From Artemisia argyi (lineage: Eukaryota > Streptophyta > Magnoliopsida > Asterales > Asteraceae): a stretch of DNA of 64,000 bases. Positions 48,108-60,220 of the stretch are shown here, piece by piece; the stretch's first letter is position 1, and each line of letters opens with the position of its first letter. A program made the position numbers and the translations under genes. The stretch is taken from assembly GCA_030686995.1 (NCBI GenBank), contig CM060681.1, positions 161,783,333 to 161,847,332 on the forward strand, written 5' to 3'. The notes below the pieces were generated by a model. That model was not told where the DNA came from. It made no database searches and saw nothing but the letters and a program-made list of their open reading frames with translations.

Positions 48108-48545
48108 GGCACCACACTTAAAATCCGACTCCCGCGACAACGCGCGGCTTACAGTCCTAGTTGAGCACATTTCTTGCAGTTTAGTTTACTGTAGTACAAA
48201 ATAGTTTCTTTTATAGTTTTTTCTGACACAAATTAGAGTGGTGAGTAGTTTGTGAGTTATATTACATTTACCGTGGGCTACAGTGTTTTTTGTTGCTACA
48301 TGTGTCTGGCTACAGTAACTTTCTTTAAAATAATAATTTTGCTACAGTGCTATAGTGCTACAGTATTTTTTTTTTTTTTTTTTAATGGCGCCACACTTAA
48401 AATCCGACTACCGCGGCAACGCGCGGCTTACAGTCCTAGTTGAGCACATTTCTTGCAGTTTAGTTTACTGTAGTACAAAATAGTTTCTTTTATAGTTTTT
48501 TCTGACACAAATTAGGGTGGTGAGTAGTTTGTGAGTTATATTGCA
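47971..48545. repeat. Tandem duplication (~283 bp) with Helitron-like 3' ends
   Basis: Two copies (about 47971-48257 and 48258-48545) share TTACATTTACCGTGGGCT, GCTACAGTGCTACAG, a T-run, the GC-rich hairpin CCGCG..AACGCGCGG (48132-48147 and 48411-48426) and CTTACAGTCCTAG followed by T. A hairpin about ten bases before CTAG|T is the signature of a Helitron 3' terminus. I did not find a convincing TC 5' end, so the Helitron call is tentative; the duplication is clear. Confidence 0.6.
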
Positions 48546-49713
48546 TGTAAAACTTTTGAAATGATGGTAAAATTGCAAAAAAAACATATTGATCGAGATG
48601 CATAAATCGCCTCTAAGGTAGATTAATGGTAATCTTAACGTAAGAGCTAGTGATAGAAACGATGACGTCAAGAGGGAGTCTATTTCCGACTAGTGCAGCT
48701 CACACTTCGAATTCCATCCGAGTTAGAAAAATTTATTTCCTTGAACGTGATGAAAAACTATCCGAAAACGATGGCCAAAAGAATCTTTGTAAACTTGCAA
48801 CCTCTATTGATGGTTCGAAGGTTCGACATGGGTTATGGACATAATGTAGGTATTCTGTGAGGTTGTGGTCGATGATACTTGCACTAGCCTTATAGCTCTA
48901 TGTCAACTTTAAGTAGCACTAGCATGTTTGACTTAAAACCAAATTAACACTATTTTGCCAAATATATCTAGCACCATAAAAAAATATATAGACATACGAC
49001 ATTTAAGAGAAGTAATGACAAGTAGTAGTTCTATGTACGCCTGCCATGACAACTACTCTATTAAACAAATAATAACATGTCATATGCCAATAAAAGCCCA
49101 TGTGGAGAGTTTAATGAAAATGCATCTTCGTTTACACGTGCAAGGTTTATTCATGTTACTTCTTTCTTTCTATGGAAACTTGGTAAAAACATACACGTGC
49201 AATGTTTATTCATGCTATTTTTTTAATCAATGCGATCAATGATTGTTATACGTTATGATTTTGATTATGCAAACTTGAAGTTATCAACATTCATACAACT
49301 AGTTGCAACAAATAAGTATAGCTAATTTTGTTCAAGCAACTATTCTCAAGATTTGATCATTTTATATCCCAATTTTTTTAGCAAGAACTTACCTTGATCC
49401 TTGGCATTAAATTCCTTTTTGCTTCCAATCCTAGGTCAAAATGGAACATGAAGTTATACTCAAAGTCAATCTTCTAATTTATAAACAGATTTAGGTCAGA
49501 GTGTAAGATTAGTCAATGGAGAAGTAACATGAACAAAACCACAAAAAGAATAGGATCAACCCAAATGCATAAACACATAAACAACCATTGGTGTGCATAG
49601 CATACACACCAACTTAGTATGTCCAAACAAAATACATAAAGTCGCATGTCTTCCGACCACCAGGCCAAAATAGATAAACATTCCCACCACCTATGTCCCC
49701 ATCCCCCGTCGCT
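48546..49713. other. Gene-free region between SAUR and ROP-GAP
   Basis: No ORF with recognisable motifs on either strand. The ROP-GAP 3' UTR should occupy the right-hand part, since the gene is read leftward into this stretch. Confidence 0.55.
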
Positions 49714-52700
49714 TCACCTCCAGGCTTCAATCCTCTCGATTCTTGAATTTAAACGACTCACAATCGTGCTTCCTTTGCTCTTGTCTATATTTTTTCTTAT
49801 TGACTTCTTATGATTCATGTTGCTTGACTGCGAATTTCTACTCCTAGGAACTTCAACCACCCTAGAACAGCCTTCAGCCACTCCAACACCACTTACTTCT
49901 CCGAACAAAGTATTTTGAACCTGGCATTGACTTTGACTTTCAGAAGTCAACTCATCTTGAGAAGTATTTTCATGGTTTTCCAAAGCCGGTTCATTGACTG
50001 AAAAGTCTTGATCTTCCTCATCCACCTCATTAGTTTCGTCCATTGTTGGTTGAAGAGAATGATGTGGTCCATTGTTTTCATCAAAATGATCAAACCGTGA
50101 TGCGGGTACTGCCTCAACTATAACATCTTCTCTTTCCCTTAGTGTCTTGACAATCAAAGTTTTCAAAAAGTTCATAACTTGGACTGCATACATCAACGCA
50201 GTCAAAGGATCCGCCATCTACAATAAAAAAAAAAATTGCAACTTCTTAAGCTACGCGTAATTAGTTGCGCCCATATTTACAACACGTATTACATCCCAAA
50301 ACCCGAAAGTACAAGCCTTAAAGTCATAAACTCTTTTACATACCTGAGTCATGTTCGGGGCAAATACCATAGCAATATTACGAGCATTCATCTTGTTAAG
50401 GTTTTCAAGTTGAGCAACATCAGCCATTAGATTCACAGCCCAATTCATCAATGAAGCTTCAGTTGGTGGGAGCAGCCTTACAAGCCGAGCACACTCCTCT
50501 TCTGACTGGGCTTGCATCACCTGTTCAGGCTCGATTGAGTCTAGTACCCCGTTTGGCAGTTCCCTAAACCAAGCCTACACATGAACAAACAATTAACAAG
50601 AAAGCCACACTTTTTTGTCCGTTATATTGAACTTTCTGTTATAAATAACCAGTGTCAAATATGATTGCAAATATTTTAATTACAATAATAATCTAATTTT
50701 TGAATGATTTTAGAGGTTTTATGTTACAAAATACACTTACCAAGCTACTGTTTCCCATTTTACCCCTGGAGCCCATTAAAGATTACGCACAGCCTGAATT
50801 AAATCTCATGAATAAACAAATTTTGAAACCATAGTATTTTAGATTTTTCTAAAACTTGGAAGAAAGACAAGCATTGTGATTGATGAGTGCGGGTCAACCC
50901 GATCCGTTTTAACTTGCCATAAAATTTTACGTTTTTGCCACCTATAGCGAGTAATAATTCGTTCTTTCCAAAAATAATTAATGGATGAATTGACTTCATT
51001 AGATTACAAAACAATTCCCAATACAGGAGGTCCAAGACAGAAACATTTATCTCACATGGTATAGTTGGTTCAATCAAAAAACAGCTGTACACACATGATA
51101 CCTCATACATCAATAACATTTCAATATGTACTAATCGAATTAATTGAATGCATGTTGTCTAATTAATGACCACATAAAAAGCAAACCTATAATGGCTAAA
51201 TAAGCATTCAAGAAGTAGATAAGCGCTTGGGACAACATAAGATTTGACAAATAGACATGGCACCACACTACTACTGACACGTGGCAAGAGGTGACACGAT
51301 CTAGTTATTCATGAATTTGTCGATTTGGATTATCGTTTATCCTAATCGAACACATGGGTCGAAAAAAAAGCTTAGCCAAAAGGGAGACAAGTCAAATGAG
51401 TCAACAGGTTGAAAGTCCCACGAGGTGTATTTTTAATGCTTAAGAGTCTCCTAAATCATTGTATATCTGAAATAAACAGATTATTCTAATATAGTAGTAA
51501 TTACATACTTTCTGTAATGATATTGAACACATTCCCTAATTTTTAGAAAAGGACAAATCATGTTTGCAGGTCGACCCAACCTACACTCATAAACAACCCT
51601 TTGCAACCTGATCCCATTTTGACTTGTCACCCACCCACCCATTTCTGCAAGTTTACTGTAAGTCGCAAAAGAAGTACCTTGATAAGACCGGCTAGGCAGT
51701 GTACATCAATGTTTTCAGGCACCTCTCCTCTATTCAGTTGTTCCCTTATTTGTTCTTCTTGCCCATTATCACCATTGATTCTAAAGATTCCTTCAGCCTG
51801 AAATTTAACGGGCATCAACACGTGCTTTTAGTTAAAACGCTTAGGAACATCTGAACAAAAATTTGTAATCATGGAGGTCACAGGATACAAATCCGAGTTG
51901 TACATTGCCGCAATGAGTATCTGCACATTAGAACTTAGCATGAAATATGCACAGAGACACACCTGAAGGCCTCCTTGAGCATACAAGCGTCTTTGCATCA
52001 TTAACAGAATCGTGGGCACGCTGTTTCCTCTAGAATCAAATGACAGCTGCATAGATTCGGTTGAAACCCCAAACACGCTTGTGCTGCAGAAATAAACAAA
52101 GTTAACCCCAACACTTTACATAACTTTTGCTCTACAAGTATCTGCTTTTTTCTTTCAATTTTATTACTCGAAGTAGACAATCTAATAGAAAAATAATTAT
52201 ATCTCGATCTGTTTCATGCAAAGGCAAAAAATAAGTTGAGGATCACAAAAAGGGGACAACAATATGCTCAAAACATATATAGACAAATTATGAATTATAT
52301 TTTAAAGTAGCGACAAAATAGATTCAAAAGTGAAGATTATGTGCACCCAAAATGAGAACTCATCGAAAGGTGGATGATTATTCACATCTTTTTGATACAA
52401 GTTTAGATATCAATTTACGTGAAGTCCCATTCGAATCATTTAATAAGCCTTAGATTCAGCAAGTATAACAAGAAATACAGTAAAACCTCTATAAATTAAT
52501 ACTCGATAAAATAATAACCTCGATAAAATTAATAATTTGTCTAGTCCCAACTTGGGACCAGTGCAAATTTAGACCTCAATCGATAAAATAATAAGATAAT
52601 AACTTTTTGAAACTCCAGTGTATATATATTGGTCCCAACAAAACTATAAATTAATAATTACTAAAAAGTTTCATAATATACATGAGATAGAAAATTTATT

Positions 52701-52864
52701 TTTCTTCTCTAATTAGTATACATTGTAATTTATTTTTCATATATAACTAGTATAGATCGTAACTTGTACATATTAGAACTTGTTTTTCTAATTTAATTTT
52801 CATCTATAACTAATATACATTGTATTTTATGTTTCATCTCTAACTAGTATACATTGGAATTTTT

Positions 52865-52895
<31 letters not shown>

Positions 52896-54596
52896 TTCAT
52901 CTCTAACTAGTATATATTGTAACTAGTACATATTGGACTTGAAAATTTAAAAGCAATACGTAAAACCTCTTTAAATTAATAAATTATTAATTTATCGATA
53001 TAATAATATCTCGCTAAATTAATAAAATATCCCGGTCCCAACACTATTAATTTATAGAGGTTTTACTGTACTGCTAAATTACACAAAAAGGTCAAGCTCA
53101 TAAGTCATACGTATTACTTTCCAAATACAAAATTAATTATAAATATGTTCGAAACTTAACTTGGATTTCTTCCTACTTATAATGTGCATTATCAAGTTTG
53201 ACATAGTTATCGGACTTATTATAGTTTAACCACTCAACATTGACTTCTAAGTTCAAATTTGGTAAGAATTTGACTTACAAACTTACTGTAAATCTTTCCT
53301 CAACCAAAAAAGGCTGTAATCCCAGAAAGTTGCAGGGTTCATAAAAGCAATAACGTACCACAATAAAGGGTCAGTGTAGTTATAACATAACAAGCCTCAG
53401 ATTCAACAAGTAAAATATGAAATATTGCCATGTTTTTTCAAACACAAATATTAAGGTCATAAAATCTACTTCCCAATGTTTAAAACAAATTTTGCAAGAA
53501 ATCCAATTTGGATTATTTCCTTGTAACATTCAAAAAAGCAATATTCACTTTCAATGTGAAAACTGGCAAGTAATTGGCCAAAAAGTCAAATTACACCATT
53601 TTTCTACCTAAAAAGCCCCAATATCCCAAGCAGTTGCAACGTTACAGCAAGCATACCATACACATATTCATTATGCAAGATTCAAAAAAAAAAAAAAAAA
53701 AAAAAAAAACTAACTTTAATACAGTATGAATCAATAATGCAAATACAAAATTAAGAAACACAAACATTTACTAATATTCATAAAATATGATCTAGTTATC
53801 AAAATTTTATAAAGTAAAGTTAAGGAGCAACATTGACTTTCAATGTCAAAATTAGTAAGCATTTGACCTTAAAAAAGTCAAATTTCACCATTCTAACAAA
53901 AATAATCCCAAATTTACACATCTTCATAATGCAAACAATCAAGATTCACCGAAAACAAAAGAGTTACAGTACAAGTAAAAAATGCACAGATTTTACCCAA
54001 AAACACAATTAGTAAAGCATTTGACCTTAAAAAGTCAAATTTCACCATTTTAACCAAATAAAGTCCAGAATCTAAACACATCTTCATAAAACAAGAAACA
54101 AGATTCACAAAAACTATGAACTAAACATTAGTACAGCACAAGTGAACAAAAACACAAACCTTGCACTAGGAGGTCTTCTAGGAACATCAGGTTCAAACTC
54201 AACAGGCAAACCAAGGAAACCATTAAACCTATCAAAAGTAACATGAGCAACATGTCTAACATCTGTAGGCACACCAATCTCCATCTTATTATTATTACTT
54301 CTCTTCAAATTACTATTATCACAATTAAATCCTTCAAATCTAACAACACTATTACTACAGCTTCCAACAATTGATTTCCTAAAAACAGTAACAACAAAAG
54401 CCAACAATGACACTTGTTGCTGTTCTTGTTCTTCCTCTTCTTCTTCTTGGTGTTGTCTTTTTCTTCTATCTAAATATGAAGAAGTATTATTATTTGAAGG
54501 TGAATGTATTGTTTGTTGGAGTAGAATACCATCATTGTCATCAAATGAACTTTCACTACAAGATATCTGATGTGGGGATTGTAGTATTTCTGTCAT
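49714..54596 (-). CDS. ROP GTPase-activating protein with CRIB motif, five exons
   Basis: Predicted exons (minus strand): 54160-54596, 51963-52083, 51678-51797, 50344-50574, 49714-50217. All introns have GT..AG ends and phases agree, giving 470 residues, normal for plant RopGAPs. Start ATG 54596 is the first Met. The N-terminus is acidic (poly-Glu/Gln at 51-60). CRIB motif at 107-121 (IGVPTDVRHVAHVTF). RhoGAP domain about 148-335: FGVSTESMQLSFD, EGIFRI with the presumed arginine finger R192, AWFRELPNGVLD, NKMNARNIAMVFAPNMTQ and MADPLTALMYAVQ. The C-terminal tail is acidic then Arg/Ser-rich. It would stimulate GTP hydrolysis on ROP small GTPases at the plasma membrane, acting in polarity and stress signalling; this is family knowledge. 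Intron 1 (52084-54159) carries a MITE. Confidence 0.93.
52478..53068. mobile_element. Emigrant-like (pogo/mariner) MITE in ROP-GAP intron 1
   Basis: 591 bp with inverted termini CAGTAAAACCTCTATAAATT and its complement at the right end, flanked by TA on both sides (52476-52477 and 53069-53070). The terminal sequence agrees with my memory of the Arabidopsis Emigrant family. AT-rich interior with a short (TTTA)n tract (52863-52895); no transposase. Confidence 0.85.
53536..54120. repeat. Diverged tandem repeats in ROP-GAP intron 1
   Basis: The motif GCATTTGACCTTAAAAAGTC, AAATTTCACCATT and CACATCTTCATAA..AAGATTCAC recurs at about 53830-53950 and 54005-54110, with a more diverged copy at 53536-53609. 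The intron start appears to have grown by local duplication. Confidence 0.55.
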
Positions 54597-54639
54597 TTTT
54601 TTTTTTACTTGGGTTTTAAGTCAAGTTTATAAAAATTTA

Positions 54640-54910
54640 TAAACTTTACAAATTATGAGTAAAGATGTGATTTTTATGCAATTTTTTGCAAATTATGACT
54701 TGGGTTTTAAGTAAAGATTAAAAAAGATTAATCTTTTATACAAATTATTGCAAATTATGAGATGGGTTTTTTATAAAATGCAAAAAGATTTGGTTTTTAT
54801 TCAGTTTTATGCAGATTATGACTTGGGTTCTTTAGAAAATGGATAAAGATTTGATTTTTATACAATTATATGGAAATTTAAGATATGGGTTTTTTAGGAA
54901 ATTGAAAAAT
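54640..54910. repeat. ~70-85-bp tandem repeats upstream of ROP-GAP
   Basis: About four diverged units of the form CAAATTATGACTTGGGTTTT, AAGTAAAGAT, GATTTTTATACAATTTTATG. They lie directly upstream of the ATG, so in the 5' UTR or core promoter. Confidence 0.7.
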
Positions 54911-56089
54911 AAGAATTGGGTTTCAAGGAAAGAAGGTTATCTTGAAAGAAATGATGGAGAATCTAGGGTTCTTGCTTAATGGGGTTTGGTGAATTTGGGG
55001 ATATTGGGGAAGAACAATGGAGTTGGATTGAAGCAAGGATTTTGTAAGGTGAGAAGTGACTATCATCAAAAAGATTAATAGATAATTGGAGAATTATTAT
55101 TATTTTATATTTTTTTAGTTTTTCTTCCACTATAGTACACTTTATCTTGATTCTAGGTGATTCATCACTACTTACACTAGAGTTATTATGTTGTGAGTTG
55201 TGACAAAAGTTGTATATTGTGCATTGAGAGTTGTAATTTAGTGTATTTGGAAAGATGTAAATAAAGTACTAGTATTGTTTTTCCTTTTGTTAAATGTTTG
55301 GAACTTTGGATTGTACGTAACAAAAAGCAGAGGAAACGGTCCATTTCCAAAGCAAACATTTTAGGGAGTTTAGGCAAATATTTATTTTCTTTTTGTTATT
55401 TTGTTATGAATAATTGGTCATTTTCATGACATGCTTTTATTGAGACAAAAATAATATATTAAGATTCTTTAGATGACACGATGATATTTAGGTATGCATT
55501 ATAGTTGCAAATATTTATTTTCTTTTTGTAATTGACTTTTATATGGTTGCTAATCTTTGTATTTTCAGATAGAACATCCTAGATTTGTTTTAATCATTAA
55601 ATCAATTATGTTTAATAAAAGTATAGTAGTATCAAGATAACAAGCAAAAAAAAACAAAAAAACAAAACAAAAAAAAACAAAACAAAAAAAACAAAAAAAC
55701 AAAAACAAAACAAAACAAAAACTTAGTGTAAGAAGATCAATTTATCAATACTTATATACTTACTCCGTCTCATAATTATCGGCCATATTTTTATTTCGGG
55801 TTGTCCTAAATTAATTGTCCACTTCCTATACTAGACAAGGAATTTAGTTCGAGATTGCTATATTACCCTCATTTGAGTTTATTGTTACAAACATCAAACA
55901 AATTTTAAGTTAATTAGTTAAAGGTAAAACTATTATTCTGCAAAAAGTAAGAAAGATAAAGTTGTAATGATAATGTTTTCTTTAAACAGTGTGTGTTTTT
56001 TGTACGTGAACAATTATTTTGAAACGGGTGGAGTACTAGGGTTTGTTTAACATTTGACTTCTAGACACTTATTAGAATCTGTGTATTTG
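54911..56089. other. ROP-GAP upstream flank
   Basis: AT-rich, no gene. Contains an A/C-rich low-complexity tract of (A)nC repeats at 55647-55720. Confidence 0.55.
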
Positions 56090-56930
56090 TCACATTTGCA
56101 CCGCACCATATTCACGGTAAATTTGTGAATTTCTACCGTTTTGCTTTATATCCTGAATAAAGAAATTTATACTCCCATCCATGATATGCCGCTGAAAGGA
56201 ATGTTGCAAAGAGCCCATCGGCTCCATCTTACCCTTAAGGAAGTCGTACGCCTCCCTCCGGATATTCGTATATAGAGAAAGTTCCATGATAAGAGAAAGA
56301 TTTTGCTCACCAAGTATAAGATTGAAGAGCCTATCTTGCAATAGACCATTTATTTCTAATACAGTGAATTCAAAATATTCCATATCCAAGATGTTCCTAT
56401 AATAGGGAACATTGAGAGCTTAATCCAAGTGATTGCTAACAAGCCCCTCATAATCCCAAGAATATTCTGTGGAGGAAGGTTGTAGTAATCACGACTCTGG
56501 AGACTTCGTATACGAGCATAAATCTCAGCTTCGTTCTCTCGACTGCGATTTCGGATCTAAACGTAGCCAATGATTCACTGCTCGAGGAATACTCCAAAGC
56601 CGAAAGACTTGTTGCATTTCCTCTTTCACTCAATCCGGAAGAGACTTGCCAAATTAAAGCGCTTGTCATTCCTGCCAACAGGGAAAAAAGATCTAGCTAA
56701 AGTAAAGAATAAGCAAATGAGAATGAGAATTACAAAGAAAATAACTCTTCTTTCTCTTCGAAACTCTCATTCAATAAATCAGGATTAAAGTGTCTAAAAG
56801 TAAGATCCAGATATGATGGTGGAAATTCTAGGGCAGCCGTTCGTTCCTAGAAAACGTCCGAAAAATACAACCAGCTCTAACAACGAAAAACCCTCATCAA
56901 TTTATCCAATGGAGGCATCTTGATTGAGAG
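56090..56930. other. GC-richer block with two short minus-strand ORFs
   Basis: Base composition is less AT-rich than its surroundings. Minus-strand ORFs at 56090-56389 and 56448-56678 are in different frames and have no motif I recognise. It could be a decayed gene or an organelle-derived insertion; I could not match it to a known organelle gene. Confidence 0.3.
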
Positions 56931-57387
56931 TAAGGGTGGAAACGAGCCGAGCCGAGCTCGAGCTTCATTTAAGTTTTAAGAGGCATGGGCTCGAGCTCGG
57001 CTCGTTTCGAGCCTTAAATTTTAAGCTCGAGCTCGGCTCGTGGTATGTTATATAGGCTCGGGCTTGGCTCGGGCTCAGCTCGTTTATACGATTTGGCCAT
57101 GAAAATTTAAAGCTTGGCTTGAACTCGAGCTCGGCTCGTAATATAAGCTCGTTAATAAGCTCGAGCTCGGCTCGTATATATGTTTAATACTTAAAATATC
57201 ATAATGTTGTTTAGGCTCGTTTAGGCTCGCGAGCCCAAACGAGCTTTGTATATAAAGCTCAAGCTCGAGCTCGATTAATAAACGAGCTGCAATTTAGGCT
57301 CGAGCTCGTTTAGGCTCGGCACGTTCGAGCTTTTTACCGATCCAATCCCGAGCTTTTCACGAGTGGCTCGGCTCATTTCCACCCCTA
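56931..57387. mobile_element. hAT-type MITE rich in GAGCTCGGCTCG repeats
   Basis: Inverted ends TAAGGGTGGAAACGAGCC and GGCTCATTTCCACCCCTA, flanked by an exact 8-bp duplication ATTGAGAG (56923-56930 and 57388-57395), the hAT hallmark. The interior is built almost entirely of GAGCTCGAGCTCGGCTCG-type subterminal repeats in both orientations. No transposase. Confidence 0.93.
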
Positions 57388-57475
57388 ATTGAGAGTAAAG
57401 GATCCCACCCCCAAGGGTTTTAAGGGTTGTAGTGCGCTACTACTTAAACTGCTTATGTGAATTCTACTTACGCTA

Positions 57476-57575
<100 letters not shown>

Positions 57576-57722
57576 TAAAAATGTAGCTCCTTGGAGGATC
57601 CCATTGGAGGATGGGTCCCGAGCGGTTTTGCATTGAGTTTTATTTTAATGGGAGTGACGGAACGGACTCATCGCTCTCCTGTTGTGAGTCCTTAAAGGCG
57701 GAAGATAGTAGAGCATACTAGG

Positions 57723-59385
57723 TGTGGAAAACTAGAAGGGGGGTTGAATAGTTTACCGTTTAAAAACTTTAACTTGTTGTATCAAATGTCCATTTTTAGC
57801 TTGTTCTAATATGAAAGATGTTACTTGTGGTTTATGACTAACATAACTTAAAACATGTTATCACACAAGTACAATCAACAAGTCACAACACAAACAATCA
57901 CATAATGCAAACATTAAAGTAAAGCAATAAGTAAAAGGAACGTGCAAACCGAACACGAGGATTTATAGTGGTTCGGTCACGGATCTCCTCTCCGCCTTAC
58001 TCCACTCCTCGAGTACCCAACTCGAGAGTTACTTCACTAGATCAACAACCTCCCTTCTCGGCGGAGAAAACCTTACAATCGTCGCTTACACTTTATTCGG
58101 TACAAAGCTAGATACCAAGTTCTTTTACAAGGTACAACCACTTCTATCGTCGCTTATACAATATTTCCGACACTAAACTAGATGCCGAGTTCTTTACCAA
58201 GGGTACAACCACTCCCGCTATGTTTTGTGGCCCAACATAAAAACCTTGTGTTTTATGGCACAAACACATAAACCATCTAATCTATATTGTGATGATACAA
58301 TGATGATCCATGACATAAAAGTCTAATGGATATGCATGCCTAATCTACATGAACTTCTTGAATAAGAAGTCTCCAACCATTGAGGATGTCAAGTGCCCTT
58401 GAATCTTCATATGTTGGAATGCTTTAATGAATGATAACTTCAAGATCTTGTGACCTTGTTGGTGGATCATGAAGTATGATATGCTTACAACAATGATGAA
58501 TGTTAGAAGCATTATGATCATTATGGAAAGGGTGACGCATGTGTGTTTCTACATGGTTTCCTATATATCTATGTGTGTGTAGTTTTTCATCAAGTTTGCA
58601 AGTAAACTATGAACTCCTATTTATAGGAAAACTTACAAAGGGGTTTTCCAAAACCATGTTCCAAAACTAACAAAGATAAAACCATGTTCCAAAACCATGT
58701 TCCAAATATATTTATCTTTAGTCAAATCAAGATCTTCCAAGTCAACACACAATATGTCAAATCAAGATCTTCTAAGTCAATACACAATATGTCAAATCAA
58801 GATTCTATGACATCTCTTACAAGATGTATGACACAATGTCTTTCTATATTTATGTCTAATCTAATCAAGATATTTCCAAATTTAGTTTTCCATTTTATGA
58901 AAATACATTTAGACAAATGTATATACTAACTTAAAAAGGTAAGTTACTTGTATAAAAAATATATTAGCTAGCTATATAATATTTAGTAAGTTACTAAAAA
59001 TGTTTTATGTACTTATGTTGTTATAAGACACATTTTTATATATTGTAAACTTACTAATATTATCTAGACACCTAATGTGGCAGTTATTCTATTTAACACC
59101 TAAAGTGTACTTTGACACCTAAAATACTTAAAGACTCCTAAAGTATTTTAGTCATTCTAAATGGTTGGTCAAGGGGTTTGATCATAATGCTACATAACAA
59201 ACATGTACGAACCTGTGTTGTAGCATACGACGACTCGAGACGTTGAGAGGTGTTGAATGTATGTTGAGACAAACTATGATTACAAGTAACTTGTACATTT
59301 TACGTTATGTATCAAGTTATACGTTTGTCATCAATCAAAACAAACGAGACTATATAGATTAAATATCGTAATATTTGCACTAACA
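57723..59385 (-). repeat. 3' LTR of the second Sirevirus-like element
   Basis: 1663 bp, TGTGGAAAAC to GCACTAACA on the plus strand. Shares the first ~40 bp and the 'tactccactcctcgag' to 'ggcggagaaaacctta' block with the N3 LTR but is otherwise different. Element-strand TATA box CTATAAATAG at 58617-58626. Confidence 0.85.
58650..58806 (-). repeat. Tandem arrays upstream of the second Sirevirus LTR TATA
   Basis: AAAACCATGTTCC occurs at 58650, 58678 and 58691. Then a 35-bp unit starting GTCAAATCAAGATCTTC is repeated at 58721, 58756 and (partly) 58791. On the element strand both lie upstream of the TATA box, in the position held by the GC-rich array in N3. Confidence 0.75.
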
Positions 59386-59403
59386 ATCTCCTCATTTTTT
59401 ATG
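59386..59403 (-). promoter_or_regulatory. PPT of the second Sirevirus-like element
   Basis: ATCTCCTCATTTTTTATG, giving CATAAAAAATGAGGAGAT on the element strand, directly adjoining the LTR. Confidence 0.7.
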
Positions 59404-59855
59404 ATGACAAAATATGTAAACGTGATAGAACGCAAAATGTAAAAAGTTACTTGTGTTTGTATAACTTACTTGTATCCGAAACACCTTCTACATTTCCTTC
59501 TCCGTTTACACTCTTCTCCCCCTTTTGTCTAAACAGAAAGGGGTGTGTCCTTGGAGTTAACTTAATTTCTCCCCGAAATGGCGAGCTTGCATCATCCCTA
59601 GTGAAGTTAATTCTTCAACTCCAATTTCCTAAGGTTGTTGCGTCCCTTAGGTTGTTAGCGGATCCATGGATCAAATTAAGTTCCTTGACCTACATCAAGG
59701 TTAGTGTTGTGCAACATAAAAATTATACGAAAAATGCATGATGAATAAAATGCATGTTGGACTATGTTGACTTATCTCCTTCTTTTTGTCGAAACACAAA
59801 AGTGTGTCGAAGAATGAGAATAAAGATAAATGCGTGCATGCTTCCCCTAGATTGT

Positions 59856-60220
59856 AGCTCCCCCTTGATCAATACTCCCCATTGCTAGGGTCCCAACGTA
59901 TATGACACAAGAAATAAGAAAGCTACAAAAACAAAGGTTAGTGCATGATTAGCTCCCCCTTGATCAATACTCCCCGTTGCTAGGGTACCAACGTATATGA
60001 TGCAAGGATAAGAAAGCTACAAAAGAAAGAAAGGTTAGTGTATGATCGACTCCCCCTTGATTAATACTCCCCGTTGCTAGGGTACCAACGTATATGATGC
60101 AAGCATGAAGAATCCTACAAAATAAAGGTTAGTATAAGACAATAATTTTCCTATGCTTGACGGGAGCTCCCCTTGTTTTAGGGCGCCAATATGAACCTAC
60201 AAAACAAAAGTTAGTATAGT
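59856..60220 (-). repeat. ~96-bp tandem repeats carrying PPT-like tracts
   Basis: Units start with CTCCCCCTTGATCAATACTC at about 59857, 59952 and 60049, each followed by GTTGCTAGGGTACCAACGT and AAGGTTAGT. A shortened fourth unit starts at about 60164. On the element strand each unit ends in two purine runs (GGGGAGTATTGATCAAGGGGG), repeating the multiple-PPT arrangement of N3. Confidence 0.8.

Noticed and set aside
56090..56678. Mitochondrial DNA insertion
   Set aside because: Composition is suggestive but I could not match any organelle gene; left as unidentified.
59856..60220. CRISPR-like repeat array
   Set aside because: Plant retroelement tandem repeats with diverged full-length units, not short identical repeats with unique spacers.
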